Origin: Gnetum montanum
Taxonomy: Eukaryota; Streptophyta; Gnetopsida; Gnetales; Gnetaceae
Length of the DNA stretch: 30,876 nucleotides
Assembly (NCBI GenBank): GCA_015680685.1
Contig: MNCI01030349.1
Coordinates: 194,336 to 225,211, forward strand
Direction: 5' to 3'
This document shows, one piece after another, positions 1 to 10,280 of the stretch; the first letter of the stretch is position 1, and each line of letters starts with the position of its first letter. A program made the position numbers and the translations under genes. The notes under the pieces are model-generated. The model searched no databases and was not told the origin of the DNA. It saw only the letters and a list, made by a program, of their open reading frames with translations.

Positions 1-1205
1 TGTTCCACAAGTTTCTTTAGGGAGATCTGGATTTAGGTGCTCCCCCAGAAGGTGATGAAGGGCATGGTATGTTTTCTCTTTCTCTTATTTCAATTTCTCC
101 TATCAGTTGTCATTTCTATGATATTTTATCTTTATATTTTTATTTTTCTCAGATGAAGGGAGTGAAACTAGGACGGTGTGGTTAGATGTACCGATGAAGA
201 CAATTCCCCCGGAGAGGACCGCTGAGGTTAGTTCCTGCACCCACGAGCCATTTACTTGGTCTAAAATGCCAAGAAAGATGGATTTTGTAGTTGGAATCGC
301 GGAGGAGGTTGTTGAACAGATCCAGGAGGCCCACCCTAAGATAGGTATAAATCATTTAGAGGTTTGGAATTTCACATCTTGTTTATATTGTCCTAACATT
401 TGTATTTTTCATGTGGGTAGGTGCTAAATTGAGATGGGATCCCTCTGAAAGCATTAGCATAGAAATTTTAACCACACTTTCCCTAGAAGTGGAACAGGTG
501 CCAAGGCCTGTTTACGATGGAGTTGCAGAAGGCCTTGTGCACAACGTTAAGTTGTTATGGACCTATAGACATTCCATTGAGTAGTTGTGGCTACAGATTC
601 AGACAAAAGAAAAGGAAGTCTCTGAATTGTTAGTGGAATGTGACAATCTAAAGGCTCGGTACGAGTTCACCTCTCCCAAACTAAGCAGAGATCACTCCTG
701 GCAAACGTACGAGGTTACATACACCAGATATTGGAATCTGTTGAATCGTCATGCGTCGCTGACTTAGAGAATGGCAGAGCGCAAAGCCCAAATTGATCTC
801 CTAAACCTTAAATGTCAAGATTGGAAATCCTTCACTTCCAAAGTTCGTAACTAGGGTCAGGATGAGAAAAATCACAAACATTACTACAAGAAGTCGTTAA
901 AAGAGGTGTATATTGAAAAGAACCAACTAGAGATGTTTGTGGAGGGTTTGGGTTTACGTTCTGCCTTCGATACTTTTTCTCAAAATGCAACTGTGGAAAT
1001 GGAGTCGCCTACAAGGGTGATCAAAACTACTTTTGGGAAAGTATCAGTGGATGAGTTCCCTCTGAAACGTCCTACCTGATCGGCTGTCGACAAAGGAAAG
1101 ACTTTGGCAGACGTCGACTTAGGCCTTGATGGGACAGATTGGGCCAGCGTTTCAGAAGAGGAAATCCTTTGTTGGTTGGAATTTAGCTTAGAGGGATCTC
1201 CTATG
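1..1205 (+). pseudogene. Antisense accessory gene, copy A, 3' half (exons matching 5-7)
   Basis: This is the 3' part of the multi-exon gene seen complete at 20137-24619, and it has the same place next to the protease of its element. Exons by GT/AG borders: 1-66, 153-344 and 421-1205, with introns 67-152 and 345-420. Phases match the C copy at every junction. The last visible exon is 785 bp, exactly as in C, and the one before differs by 3 bp, so the frame is conserved between diverged copies. The product is mostly coiled coil (for example KEKEVSELLVECDNLKARYE near 607-666). In-frame stops occur near 19, at 583, about 764, about 853 and at 1077. The final exon is probably in the N gap. Function unknown. 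Confidence 0.7.
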
Positions 1206-1306
1206 GTAAGCGTTTTGTCCTTATGAAGTTAATTTATTGAATAATGTTTAAAATTTTGACATTCGCTTATTCTTATGTTGGTTGTTTCTTTTTGGTATTT
1301 TCACGA

Positions 1307-1486
1307 NNNNNNNNNNNNNNNNNNNNNNNNNNNNNNNNNNNNNNNNNNNNNNNNNNNNNNNNNNNNNNNNNNNNNNNNNNNNNNNNNNNNNNNNNNNNNN
1401 NNNNNNNNNNNNNNNNNNNNNNNNNNNNNNNNNNNNNNNNNNNNNNNNNNNNNNNNNNNNNNNNNNNNNNNNNNNNNNNNNNNNNN
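1307..1486. other. Assembly gap (180 N)
   Basis: A run of 180 unknown bases. Predicted reading frames across it are meaningless. By comparison with 24518-24619, the last exon of the antisense gene of copy A should fall in or beside it. Confidence 0.99.
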
Positions 1487-1619
1487 CAACTATTTTCGTC
1501 CATCTCAAAATTTTCAAATTACAACTCCCGTATAAATCTGAGTAAAAAAAAACAACAAAAACTAAAAATTTAAAATGCTAAACATCTGGGATGGGAGGGT
1601 CGTCCCCTTTAAATCNAAT

Positions 1620-1880
1620 GTATGCGTGCATGAACTAGTTTAAGGCCATTTCGGGCCCTAGTCGTAAACGAGGGATATTTCGAATGACACAGGTGGATTC
1701 TTCTGTTGACCGATCATCACTGATCATGGCTAGTTTTATGTCATTGCGGACATGATAGTTTAATAAGTAGTTTTAATATATATATATGTTTTTTGTTATA
1801 GTTTAACGTCATTTCAGACTAACGGTAGTTTAGCGTCATTTCGGACAGGTCGTAGTTTAACGTCATTTCGGATTGGGCGT
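1620..1880 (+). repeat. AGTTTAA hairpin-type degenerate repeat, copy A
   Basis: At least four units begin with (T)AGTTTAA and continue as GGCCatttcgGGCC or CGTCatttcGGAC (about 1638, 1760, 1800, 1830 and 1855). Each unit has short complementary arms. The same repeat lies at the matching place in element C (24985-25250). Confidence 0.65.
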
Positions 1881-1887
1881 GTTGATA

Positions 1888-2961
1888 TTATTGTAATAGT
1901 TTTTTAATTTTCTTCCTTTTAATGTTAGGTGATGTGTTAACGGGTATGATTCTGTATTCAGCGTCCCCTTCGCTGATCACATTGAATGGTAATTTAGCCC
2001 AAGGGACGTCTGATGGAATGGCTTCCGTGTTAGTGTTTTCAAATGTTGCGGTAGTTGACGGGGGTTCTGTGTTATTTTCTAATTGAGATGGTGTATGTAC
2101 GCTGTCAGACACAGGTGTTTCCACTTTAGGTGAATCTTGTTTCATGTCCAAAGAGTTACCACTTACCAGTTGTTGCGCATTTTCATCGTTTTGTTTAGGC
2201 TCTTCGAGCTCGACCTCTAAACCTTGGTCTATGTCTACATCTGATGAAATAATAGGCATAGCCGCTTCCCTGTGTATGATGATTTTTCCATCCTCATAAG
2301 GTAGGTGAATTTATTGATGTATAGGGGAGGAGAATGCTCTTAGTTGGGCCAACCAGGGTCTTCCTAGTATCAGGTTGAATCTTGGCATTCCATCGACCAC
2401 CAGGAAATCGGCGAACGTGGGAAATTGATCCCCTGCTATGAAGTCTAAAGTCACTGTGCCTTTGACCATTACGTGTGAACCATTGAATGATTTCAAACAT
2501 GTAGTTACGGTTGGTTTGATTAATTCAGTAAGCCCTAGTTGCTCAACGATGGGGTACGGTACTACATTTGTGGCAGCTCCATCGTCTATGCAGATCCTAT
2601 GTATCCTAAACTGGTTTATGCGTATCGTTATGAACATGGGGGCTGTTGTTATTTCCCCTATTTTCTTGTCCACCTTAATGTTGTCGTCATGGAAGCTCAA
2701 GGGTTTAGGAGTGGTCTCGTGAGACGAGTACATTACCGCATGAATGGCAGGTTTGTTCGGGGGCAAGTCCTCGCTTACCGGGATCGACGTTAACATGCAT
2801 ACTAGAGCTTCTCGATGTGTTTGGGATGTTAGCACCAAGTCATACAAGCTCAACGAAGTGTTCTTTTGCTTCAATGCTTGGGTGACTTGTGTCAAGGCCA
2901 TTGCCAAATCTCTACTATTGGGGGCATTTTTATCAATGATAACTGGGTGCATTCGGCCCAA
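1888..2961 (-). pseudogene. pol: Retropepsin (PR) end of Gag-PR polyprotein, element A
   Basis: Aspartic protease segment of the retrotransposon polyprotein, which would cut Gag-Pol inside the particle. The active-site region is CIDDGAATNVVPYPIVEQLG, near residue 126 of the 2961-2311 stretch. The downstream motif LILGRPWLAQL is typical of Ty3/gypsy proteases. The usual D-[ST/G]-G core reads D-D-G-A, as in elements B and C. One in-frame stop (about 2309) separates the domain from a tail ending at 1888; both parts are in the same frame. A frameshift between 2961 and 3006 separates it from the upstream linker. It is broken and cannot give a full polyprotein. Confidence 0.85.
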
Positions 2962-3005
2962 CAGTTTTATTTCATGTTTTGTTGGTTTGTTGTTTTCATT
3001 TGAAG

Positions 3006-3660
3006 CTATCGTTTTAAGTGGTTCATGTTTTTTAGATGATTCACCTTCGTTACCTGTGTTCGGTTGTTGTTGGGTGATGACATGGGTATAGAGTTAAGTG
3101 GAGTGGGCTTAGGTGGCCCCAGACCTAACCGTTGGTGTTCCTTCTCCACACGTTCACGTGTAAGCCTATCTGCTAAACGTTCTCGTGTGTGGCGTGGAGG
3201 TGGAGCTGGTCTTGGAGCTTCAGGTTGCCCTGGGATTCGCACCACATATAGAGGCGAGTAGGGTTACGATTGGACAGTCAGATGTGGTTGAGTGGAAGGC
3301 TGGCCAGGTACCCTAATAACGTAGGGGCTGGGTTTGCCTTGCGTTTGTGAGGTGGAGGCTTGGTAATCATTAGGATTTTCGGGTATCCTAACGACATATG
3401 GGGTTGGTTTCGGAGGAGGTTGGACCTCTGCCATTGTGACTGCTAGTGGTACTAAGACTATGAAAGGGGCAGGCCAGGTAGAAGGGGTTGATGCATTTGA
3501 GGGAATGACGGGAGGGACATGCACCATGTATGGTTTGTCGCATGTCATGGTGTTAGGTGTGGGTACAACCGAGGGTACTCGGACGACGTATGGCTACTGG
3601 GGGGCACGTGGTGGTTGAGGCCTGGGCGTGGACACAACGGGGGGAATCTAAACTACGAAC
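3006..3660 (-). pseudogene. Proline-rich linker with P-Y-V-V-R-[VI]-P repeats, element A
   Basis: Segment of the Gag-PR polyprotein between the zinc-knuckle-like region and protease. It contains repeated short motifs spaced about 25-40 residues apart: PYVVRIP, PYVIRVP, PFIVLVP, PYMVHVP and YVVRIP, separated by Pro/Thr/Ser-rich spacers. The downstream half is charged (RERLADRLTRERVEKEHQRL). The same motif recurs in B and C, so it is a family trait. I know of no domain name for it. A frameshift lies between this segment and the protease. Confidence 0.65.
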
Positions 3661-6088
3661 GGCGTATTAGGTATTTCCTATTTATATTGGGGATAGACAG
3701 TGTTAATGTTGGGTGTATCGGAATCATCATCAAGGTAGATTGTATTGATGACGCATAGTGCCTCTTTGATGTTCAGGGGGTCTTTGTACACCCCCATAGC
3801 TTGATTCTGTGGTTGGACTGGGTTGGCCTCATCAAAAGTAATTTGTCCTTCATCGATCATCTACTAAATATCCTACTTCAAGGTGAAATAGTAATCCGTA
3901 CCGTGCCTGTTTCGTTGATGGTAGTCGCAAAAGCGATCCATTCTGAAGCCTTTGGGCACGAGAGGCTCATCCGGCATTGCTAAGCTTGGGTTCTGAATGA
4001 GTTGACAAAACTATTCATGTCTCTAGATGGCCACGGGGGATAACTGTTTATTTTTCATCAACCTAGCCTTCAGGAGTTGATCAAAGAGCTAGGAGGGCTT
4101 CATTGGCAAAGGCGTATATTGAGAGGGTTCTTTCCTCTCGAAGTTTCACATACGGTTCATTGTTGGGTTTTGCGATGATGATGATTCTGACACGGTTGTG
4201 GGAATTGGTTTATTGTAGTTAGTAGGGGCTGTGGGCAGTTTATTTTGGTATGTCATGTTTGCTTGTTGCGCGTCTGCTATTGCTGCTATGGTTGTCTTAG
4301 CCTTCTCTTTATCTTTTTAAGTGTGTTGATTTTTGAAGGCTAAGTATGTAGGGTCGTGGATGTTTTGAGCCGCGTCTTCTATATTTTTGATTTGTACAAA
4401 AGCCTGATTAAGATTACGCGCATTAAGGTAGTACAACTTAGATTTAAAGAAATTGTTAACAGCTCCCTTTAGAATTGTGAGCAAGTATCTCTGGGAGATC
4501 GACTTGTGCAACTCGTTGAGAGCAGCGCTCCACCTTTGAATAAATTTTTGTATAGGTTCAAGTGGTGCTTGCTTGACCTATATGAGGCTGTCCAGTGTGG
4601 CCTTGGGTTTCAAGTTGTACTTGAACCTAGTCACAAACTGGTGTAATAAGTCTTCCAAGGAGAAGATGGAATTCCTTGGCAGAGCCCGATACCAATCGAG
4701 TGCTCTCCCCGTGAGGGACATGGGGAACACTCGGAGAATGGCATGGGGCCATGCCTGGAGTAGCGTGCATTCTAACCTAAATGTTATTAACTGTGTGTTG
4801 GGCTCTGTCTCCCCGTTGTATTTGGTTAGTGTTGGTAAGGAGACGCCTTTGGGCAAGGTTAAGGGTGCGATAGGAGAGCTGATGGGATCATCGTGGTAGA
4901 AGTCCACTACCTTCAACTCCCTGTCAGTGGCTGTTTTGAGGCATTTTACCTCGTCAATTAATTCTTGCATCAGTTTCTTGGCATCTGCCCAATCTTGGGC
5001 ACTAGGTGAGAAGGCAACATGTGGTTGTGGTATATTGTACAGGTTAGACTGTTGGATGGTGGGTTGAAAGGCCGAAAGCTACGCAGTCGGCGGTTGTGTT
5101 TGTGGAAGGTGAACAGCATGTGGCGCTAAGGATGATACATTATATATGGGGGGTTGTTGCTACTATGGTTGTGGTTGTATTTTGGGAATGTTAACATGTG
5201 GAAATGTATGAGATGGCACATTGTGGTGAGAGGGTTGGTGTGACGGCACACCCATTGCTAGTCATTTCCCAGCCACGTTGTGTGTCGGGACCCCTTGTTG
5301 GGTTACGGTAGTCAAGGGGGCTGCATGCATTTGGATGTGAGGGATGTAGTGGGTGGACGTGGAGGCTGGTATTACATGTGGAATCTCTATCACTTGAGGT
5401 AGGAATGTCACTCCCATGCTGTCGTGAGGGGGCGGTGCTTGTGAGGACGAGCCTGTAGCTCCAGCGGGTATGATTGCGAGAGGGAAGGTGTTAGGTTGGG
5501 GGTCACTCGGGGGAGCAATATGTACTAGTGCTGATGTTTCTAGTGGTGGTGCTTGGGCCCGAGTGAACCTGAGATGCTGGAGGAGCATGATTTCCCCTGT
5601 ATCGGGATGAAAAATGGGGTTAACGTGTGCTTGCGGGCTTAGAGTGTGGTAAGAATCCTCTTGTTCAGATTGAGCAGCGAATTCGTCCTCTTCCTCTAGT
5701 TGGGGCTCTAGTGCAGGCTGATCCAACGAGTGGCTCCTTTGCAGGAGGAGTCGTGTAATGAGCTCCAAAAACTGCTCTAGAATAGGGATTACGTCATACG
5801 GGGAAGGGATGAACTTGCATCCCCCCTGTAAAAGAGTTTGAACTACCTCTTTACCTCCATTTCGGCTCGGTCTACAGCCAAGCCAACTTGTATATTAATA
5901 CATATGAAATTATACTGATCCTGGGTTATAATGTTAGAGGTCGGGTCTCTCCCTTGCAACCTGAGGGACCGACGGGGCCCCGCTGTGAGTTGTACTCTCG
6001 AGTGTTGCGCGATAGGCTGTTGGACAGCAATGGTGCCCATGACATTGGTTACTTGAGCAGTTGCAGCGGTGGTGTTTACGGGGTTCAT
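3661..6088 (-). pseudogene. gag: Gag (capsid and zinc-knuckle-like region), element A
   Basis: The start is taken at the ATG at 6088-6086 (MNPVNTT), which aligns with the MNTTNSN start of element C; the longer frame upstream begins with GTG. The N-terminal part is Pro/Gln/Thr-rich. The Retrotrans_gag capsid core spans about 4970-4320 with signature stretches VVDFYHDDPISS, LPTLTKYNGE, VFPMSLTGRALDWYRALP and LLHQFVTRFKYNLKPK. A degenerate zinc-knuckle-like part follows near 3920-3850. There is a frameshift between 5843 and 5768 near a run of C's, and several nonsense changes. The capsid would package the element RNA; this copy is non-functional. Confidence 0.8.
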
Positions 6089-6651
6089 GATGACCTGTTG
6101 AGGGTATGACACATGGTAGAGGAGCGAAATTAGTGTACTTAGTACAGCATAAACTAGATGGCAAAGTGCAGTGTATATGCTTCAACGTTCAGCGTATAAC
6201 GTCAGCGTAGACAGTGTTAGCGTAAGGAGTGCAGCATATATGCTAGGTAGCGTATACAGCTTCGGGGTGCAGCGTGAAATAGGATAGAGTGTAAAACAGC
6301 GTACAACGTAAAACAAGGCATAGCGTAAAACAAGGAACAGTGTAAAACATAGTACAACGTAAAACAGAATAGAGGGTAAAATCGGATAGAGCATAAAACA
6401 TGGTACAACATAAAATGAGGCGCAGCGTAAAACAAGATAGTGTAGAGAATGCAGCGTATGGTTTTCTGGTTAAGTTTTAACAGGGACAATGTAAATACTA
6501 AATAGCGTAGATGCTGAATAGTTTGCAAGCTGAGTTTTTCGACCGGGCTACGTAGATGTTGGTAGGGGTTCAGCAGGAAGCGTCGTGTGGTTGGTGACGT
6601 ATACACTCAACAGCGTAAACACTGGGAAGTTTGTGAGTAAGGTTTTTAGGA
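6089..6651 (-). repeat. Leader of element A with GCGTA/GCGTAAAC array
   Basis: Untranslated leader between primer-binding site and gag. It is packed with short motifs of the form (A)GCGTAAAAC, GCGTATA and their C-to-T variants (GTGTAAAAC, GCATAAAAC), especially 6180-6460. Apparent long frames on the minus strand here are only translations of this low-complexity array. Confidence 0.6.
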
Positions 6652-6670
6652 GGCCCTTCTTCTAGCGCCA
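6652..6670 (-). promoter_or_regulatory. Candidate primer-binding site, element A
   Basis: Minus strand TGGCGCTAGAAGAAGGGCC, five bases inside the LTR end. It aligns with TGGCGCTATAAGGAGGGCC in B (8142-8160) and the decayed TAGCACTAGAAGGAGGGCC in C. The first six bases TGGCGC fit the CCA-ending 3' terminus of a tRNA, but I cannot name the tRNA. Confidence 0.6.
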
Positions 6671-6767
6671 ATTTCTGTACCGCCTGAAATTGTCGATCAC
6701 CGGCAGGAAGGAAATAGAGACCATGGGATCGTAGGACGTGCACAGAAGACCCTGCCTTCACTTGAGG

Positions 6768-6861
6768 GTGATCTGGAATGCATGAAGGCAGAGTACCTTG
6801 GGTGGTCTGCACGCGNGTGATCTGGAATGCATGAAGGCAGAGTACCTTGGGTGGTCTGCAC
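6768..6861. other. Single-N join with duplicated flank (assembly artefact)
   Basis: The sequence from GTGATCTGGAATGCATGAAG onward occurs on both sides of the lone N at 6816 in nearly identical form (6768-6812 and 6817-6861). This looks like overlapping contig ends that were not merged. Confidence 0.8.
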
Positions 6862-7292
6862 GTGGATCAAACAAGGATTTCCCCGAACGTACATCGAAGT
6901 GCTATACGTTCAGTTATACGTAAACGATGTAACGGACGTAAACAATGCAAACGATGTAAACAGAGCGTAAACGTTAACAGATGTAAAAAGAGTACATATA
7001 AGAGTTAATGCAAACTATGAACAATTATGGCAAGAAAATGTAACAATGGCATTATAGAATGTAAGTACAATGCACCGGTCAAACGCATGTGTGAGTGGAA
7101 CACAAGGCGGATGAAAGCCCTGGTGGGTGCAGGGAGGATTGCGGCTGGTCCACTATAAGCACAGCGTAGAGACAGTGTCCTTGGCGTACAGAGTTGTCCA
7201 GCATAAGAGGGTTTTTAGCTCTAGTGCGCAACGTAATTGTTCTCTGGTATGCTCTAGGATTTTGCCAACCGTCCTGGTGCAAGTGGAAAAGT

Positions 7293-7304
7293 GGGGTTTT
7301 TATA
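7293..7304 (-). promoter_or_regulatory. TATA box of LTR A
   Basis: Minus strand TATAAAAACCCC. The identical 12-mer sits at the matching place in the C 3' LTR (13506-13517), just downstream of the GCGTATACGC array in the direction of transcription. Transcription should start about 30 bases downstream, near 7265. Confidence 0.6.
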
Positions 7305-7369
7305 CCGGTTGTTACACTAGACTCGGGTTGGGTGACACATGGACGTTGACCAGGTGCAAAAGGGCGTAA

Positions 7370-7720
7370 AATTTACAAGTGCACAACATATTACATCTAC
7401 TGAGTGTATACACTGAGCATATACGCTGTATCAGGTGGGCGTAGACTCTAGGCATATACGCTGGATGTGTTGGGCGTAGATGCTGTGGACGCTGGGTGTA
7501 TATGCCGACAATGGCTGGGCATATACGTCGGGCATATACGCTGATGGTTTCTGACTTGCTTCAATCCTTGCTCTTCGATGCTGTTTTCATTTTGTCTTTG
7601 GAGATTCCATGCCGGGCGTAAACGTTTGTCGTACTTGCCTAGCATACATGTACGTCGGGCGTGTAAGTTGGATGTCTACGCTGTGGATGTCGGGCGTATA
7701 CGCTGGGCGTATATGTTGAT
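7370..7720 (-). repeat. U3 array of GTATAC-centred motifs, LTR A
   Basis: Many copies of GGGCGTATACGCTG and variants (GCATATACGC, GCGTATATG, GCGTAGATGCTG) lie immediately upstream of the TATA box. The core GCGTATACGC is a perfect palindrome. Most variants differ by C/T or G/A at the CpGs. Confidence 0.7.
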
Positions 7721-7861
7721 ACTGCATACTTAGTGAAAATTAAGCATTTTGATCCCCGAAGTTGCAATGTGTGACACCAAATGTAGCCGTGGTTGTTCGT
7801 GGGTCCCAGGGACCTACCTCTTGCTAGAGAAGTACCAAGCTCGAAATTTTGTGGTGTTTCA

Positions 7862-8136
7862 ACCACAACATTTATTTGGCATTGTTAAGCATTAAATTGT
7901 GTTCATTTTACCATTACACACTTTAGCATGTTTCTACTGTTGTGCACATTACATTTTTCTTTTATTGTTTGCAAAAGGATTATTGTACATTGATTAAGTC
8001 CCTGTCTGGTCGACCAGACCATTCAGGGCACCTTGTTTCCGTTTTCTCTAGCACTGCCCTCGCGTGGATCCAGGGTTAGGGTGTGCACCCAAAAACCACT
8101 CGGTGTTTCCAACCACCGATGTTTTTGGTCTCTACA
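7862..8136 (+). mobile_element. Probable 3' remnant of the 5' LTR of element B
   Basis: AT-rich sequence that ends GGTCTCTACA, five bases before the primer-binding site, as an LTR end should. Its left limit is the start of LTR A, so the rest of this LTR may be beyond element A. It includes the palindrome TGGTCGACCA near 8007. No second copy in the window confirms it. Confidence 0.45.
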
Positions 8137-8141
8137 GTTTT

Positions 8142-8160
8142 TGGCGCTATAAGGAGGGCC
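8142..8160 (+). promoter_or_regulatory. Candidate primer-binding site, element B
   Basis: TGGCGCTATAAGGAGGGCC, the least decayed of the three matching sites together with that of A. It follows the LTR-end CA by five bases. Confidence 0.6.
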
Positions 8161-8420
8161 TATTTTTCTGCATTTTCATACTTGGCATTTTTTCTGCATA
8201 TTCAAATTTGGCCATTTTTCTACATTTTCATAGTTAGCATTTTTTTAGTATTTTCATATTTGGCCATTTTTCTACATTTTTGTACGTGCCCATTTCCCTG
8301 CTACTGACAGATTTAGTCATTTTTCTATTGTTTTTAGAGTTATCCATTTTCCTACCATTTTCTGTTGTTTTTAGAGTTAGCCATTTTCTGCTATTTTCAA
8401 AGTTAGTCATTTTCTACAAA
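8161..8420 (+). repeat. Leader minisatellite of element B, unit about 26-28 bp
   Basis: About nine degenerate units of the type CATTTTTCTACATTTTCATAG followed by TTGGC or TTAGC. It occupies the leader where A and C carry GCGTA arrays instead. Confidence 0.65.
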
Positions 8421-8442
8421 TAGCAACTCTCACAACCTAATC

Positions 8443-10280
8443 TATGAATATGAATCAAAATCAACCTTCCACATTGGTGTCTCACACATTTGATACCACA
8501 ATCCAGCCAAATAATGCCACGTTAAGCCACGAACAATACAATTTTTTTTGTGCCAAAATCTAAGTAGGACTACTAGTGGATTACCTCAATTTAGAGGCAA
8601 AACAAGATTATGAACAAGTCTACTGAAACTGATGGGAGTATAGCCCCTATTTTTTTGACATAATCCCACTCACGAAGCCCTACCACCAGTTTTTGTCCCA
8701 ACTCATCCGTGCAAACAAGCATGATGCAGGGACAACGTACAAGGAAGCCTCACAAAGGGAGGAAGACAAGTTCAAGGCCTACTCCAAACATGAGAGCCAC
8801 CTCCACAATGTCTTCCATCAACCACTCCCTAGTACAGACCATCCTCAGTTTGGTCCATCCATCCCCTCCAAGATAGTCACCATGCCAATTCAGCCTTCCT
8901 TGCAAGCAACTAATGCATTTTCCCAGCACTATGCTCATGCAGGGGCCACCTCCTAGCCCCAAATAACTATGGCATCCTACATCCCACATATCTCATTGAT
9001 TTCTATGATGTTTGTCCAAACCCACCCATGTGTGGCCCACTCTAATCACCGCACCCATTTCTCAACCATTACATCAACAATCATTCGCTAAGATGTTAAA
9101 CTAGCAACACCCATCCACTACAATGTTAAACTGGCAAACTCCACAACTAACCAAAGCCTAGCCAATGCAACCAGCTAGCACATCCCCAAGCTTGGATCAG
9201 GCATTTCAGTTGATACAAAGCTTGACGGAGAAGATCAACCAACTTAAGGTTGCCTCCTCTGACATCATTAAGGTGGTGGACTTCTACCAAGATGATTCCA
9301 TAAGTGCTACAGTACCACCTCTTACTCTCCCAACTAGGGCCCAACTGCCTCAATTTACCAAGTACAATAGTGAAGGGGACTCCAGTGCACACTTGGTCAC
9401 ATTTCAATCTGAATGCCTACTCCTTCAAGCTTGGCCACATACTATCATGCACATGTTCCCCATGTCACTCACTGTAAAGGCCTTGGACTAGTATCATGCA
9501 CTACCCAAGGCCTCAATCTCCTCTTTGGAGGATCTCATAATCATGTTTGTGACACACTTCAGGTACAACCTAAAGCCTGAAGTAACCCTTGACTAGCTAA
9601 TGCAAGTTAAACAGGGGCCTCTAGGGCCCATGCCAAAATTCCTCCAACATTGGAATGCTACATTGAGTGAAATGCATGAACCCCTGGCAAAAGTGCATCT
9701 ACTAGCCATCTTTAAAGGAGCAGTAAATGACTTTATTAAGTCCAAACTGTATTATCTAGCCCCAAAGTCTCTTAGCCAAGCCTTTGCCCAAGAGAAAAGC
9801 ATAGAGGAAGTAGCGCAACCTAGTAATGATCCAACCTATGTGATCTATAGAAACCAACAAGCTTGCAAGCATGTAGCTACAAGTACAAAAATAACCAACT
9901 AGGCCCCAATAGCTAATTAGCCCAAAGCCCCAACTAACAAAACTACCAATTCTAGCACCAACTCACCTACATTGACAGGGGCTACCCCAAGATCCAACTT
10001 TTAGTGCAAGGACCACTCAAAGAATACACCACTACCAGTGCAACCCTATGAACTACTAGAGAAACTCTTGAAAGCTGGGCAAATCCAACACAAACATGTA
10101 TTGGAAATTACCTACCAAAGACATGACAGGTACTACGAACTACTAAGGAATCCTACTTTAGTAGTGCCAAATGAGTCCCTAGTTCCACAACACTTCAAGC
10201 TAGACCAATACTATCATTACCACTAATTAGCTGGTCATAGTACAGACAATTTTTGTGCTTTTCACAATGACCTATAGAGA
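8443..10280 (+). pseudogene. gag: Gag, element B
   Basis: Retrotransposon capsid protein; the start at ATG 8443 (MNMNQNQPST) is the first ATG after the leader. The N-terminal part has frameshifts before 9165. The capsid core at 9165-9902 is in one frame and aligns with A and C: VVDFYQDDSISA, LPQFTKYN, MFPMSLTVKALD, then TAG where A and C have Trp, then FVTHFRYNLKPE and FKGAVNDFIKSKLYYL. Further stops at about 9595 and after 9900 are nonsense changes, and the frame is kept from 9165 into the protease. A weak zinc-knuckle-like stretch lies near 10215-10270 (YHYH, then GHSTDNF). Confidence 0.75.

Larger units (their letters stand above)
1206..1887. other. Spacer between antisense gene and protease of A
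   Basis: It begins with a GTAAGC splice donor at 1206, contains the N gap, and continues as AT-rich non-coding DNA. I see no gene in it. The part from about 1620 onward carries AGTTTAA repeats, listed separately. Confidence 0.6.
1..7861 (-). mobile_element. Element A: Tat/Ogre-like Ty3/gypsy retrotransposon, 5' part
   Basis: Minus-strand element cut by the left window edge. In its own 5' to 3' order it has an LTR (7861 to 6676), primer-binding site (6670-6652), repeat-rich leader, gag from 6088, protease down to 1888, a spacer, and then a gene on the opposite strand (1-1205). RT, RNase H and integrase would lie outside the window to the left. Gag, protease and LTR are clearly homologous to element C, but A belongs to a different subfamily: its LTR is shorter and less like the two C LTRs than those are like each other. 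Coding parts carry many stops and at least two frameshifts. Confidence 0.85.
6676..7861 (-). mobile_element. 5' LTR of element A
   Basis: The minus strand begins TGAAACACCACAAAATTTCG at 7861 and ends ...GGTACA at 6676, a TG...CA LTR. Start and end match the LTRs of element C (14321/12917 and 30147). It is about 1.19 kb as assembled, but about 45 bp is a duplicated join at the N at 6816. In order it holds a U3 with GCGTATACGC-type motifs (7370-7720), a TATA box (7293-7304) and a conserved U5-like end (6690-6900). The target-site duplicate cannot be tested because the other end is outside the window. Confidence 0.8.

Noticed and set aside
1244-1573. Several open frames on both strands across 1244-1573
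   Set aside because: They consist of the 180-base N gap and have no sequence content.
6182-6606. Overlapping minus-strand frames rich in Leu, Phe, Tyr and Cys, looking like membrane proteins
   Set aside because: They are translations of the GCGTAAAAC repeat array in the leader. The array has no splice or start context and lies upstream of gag.
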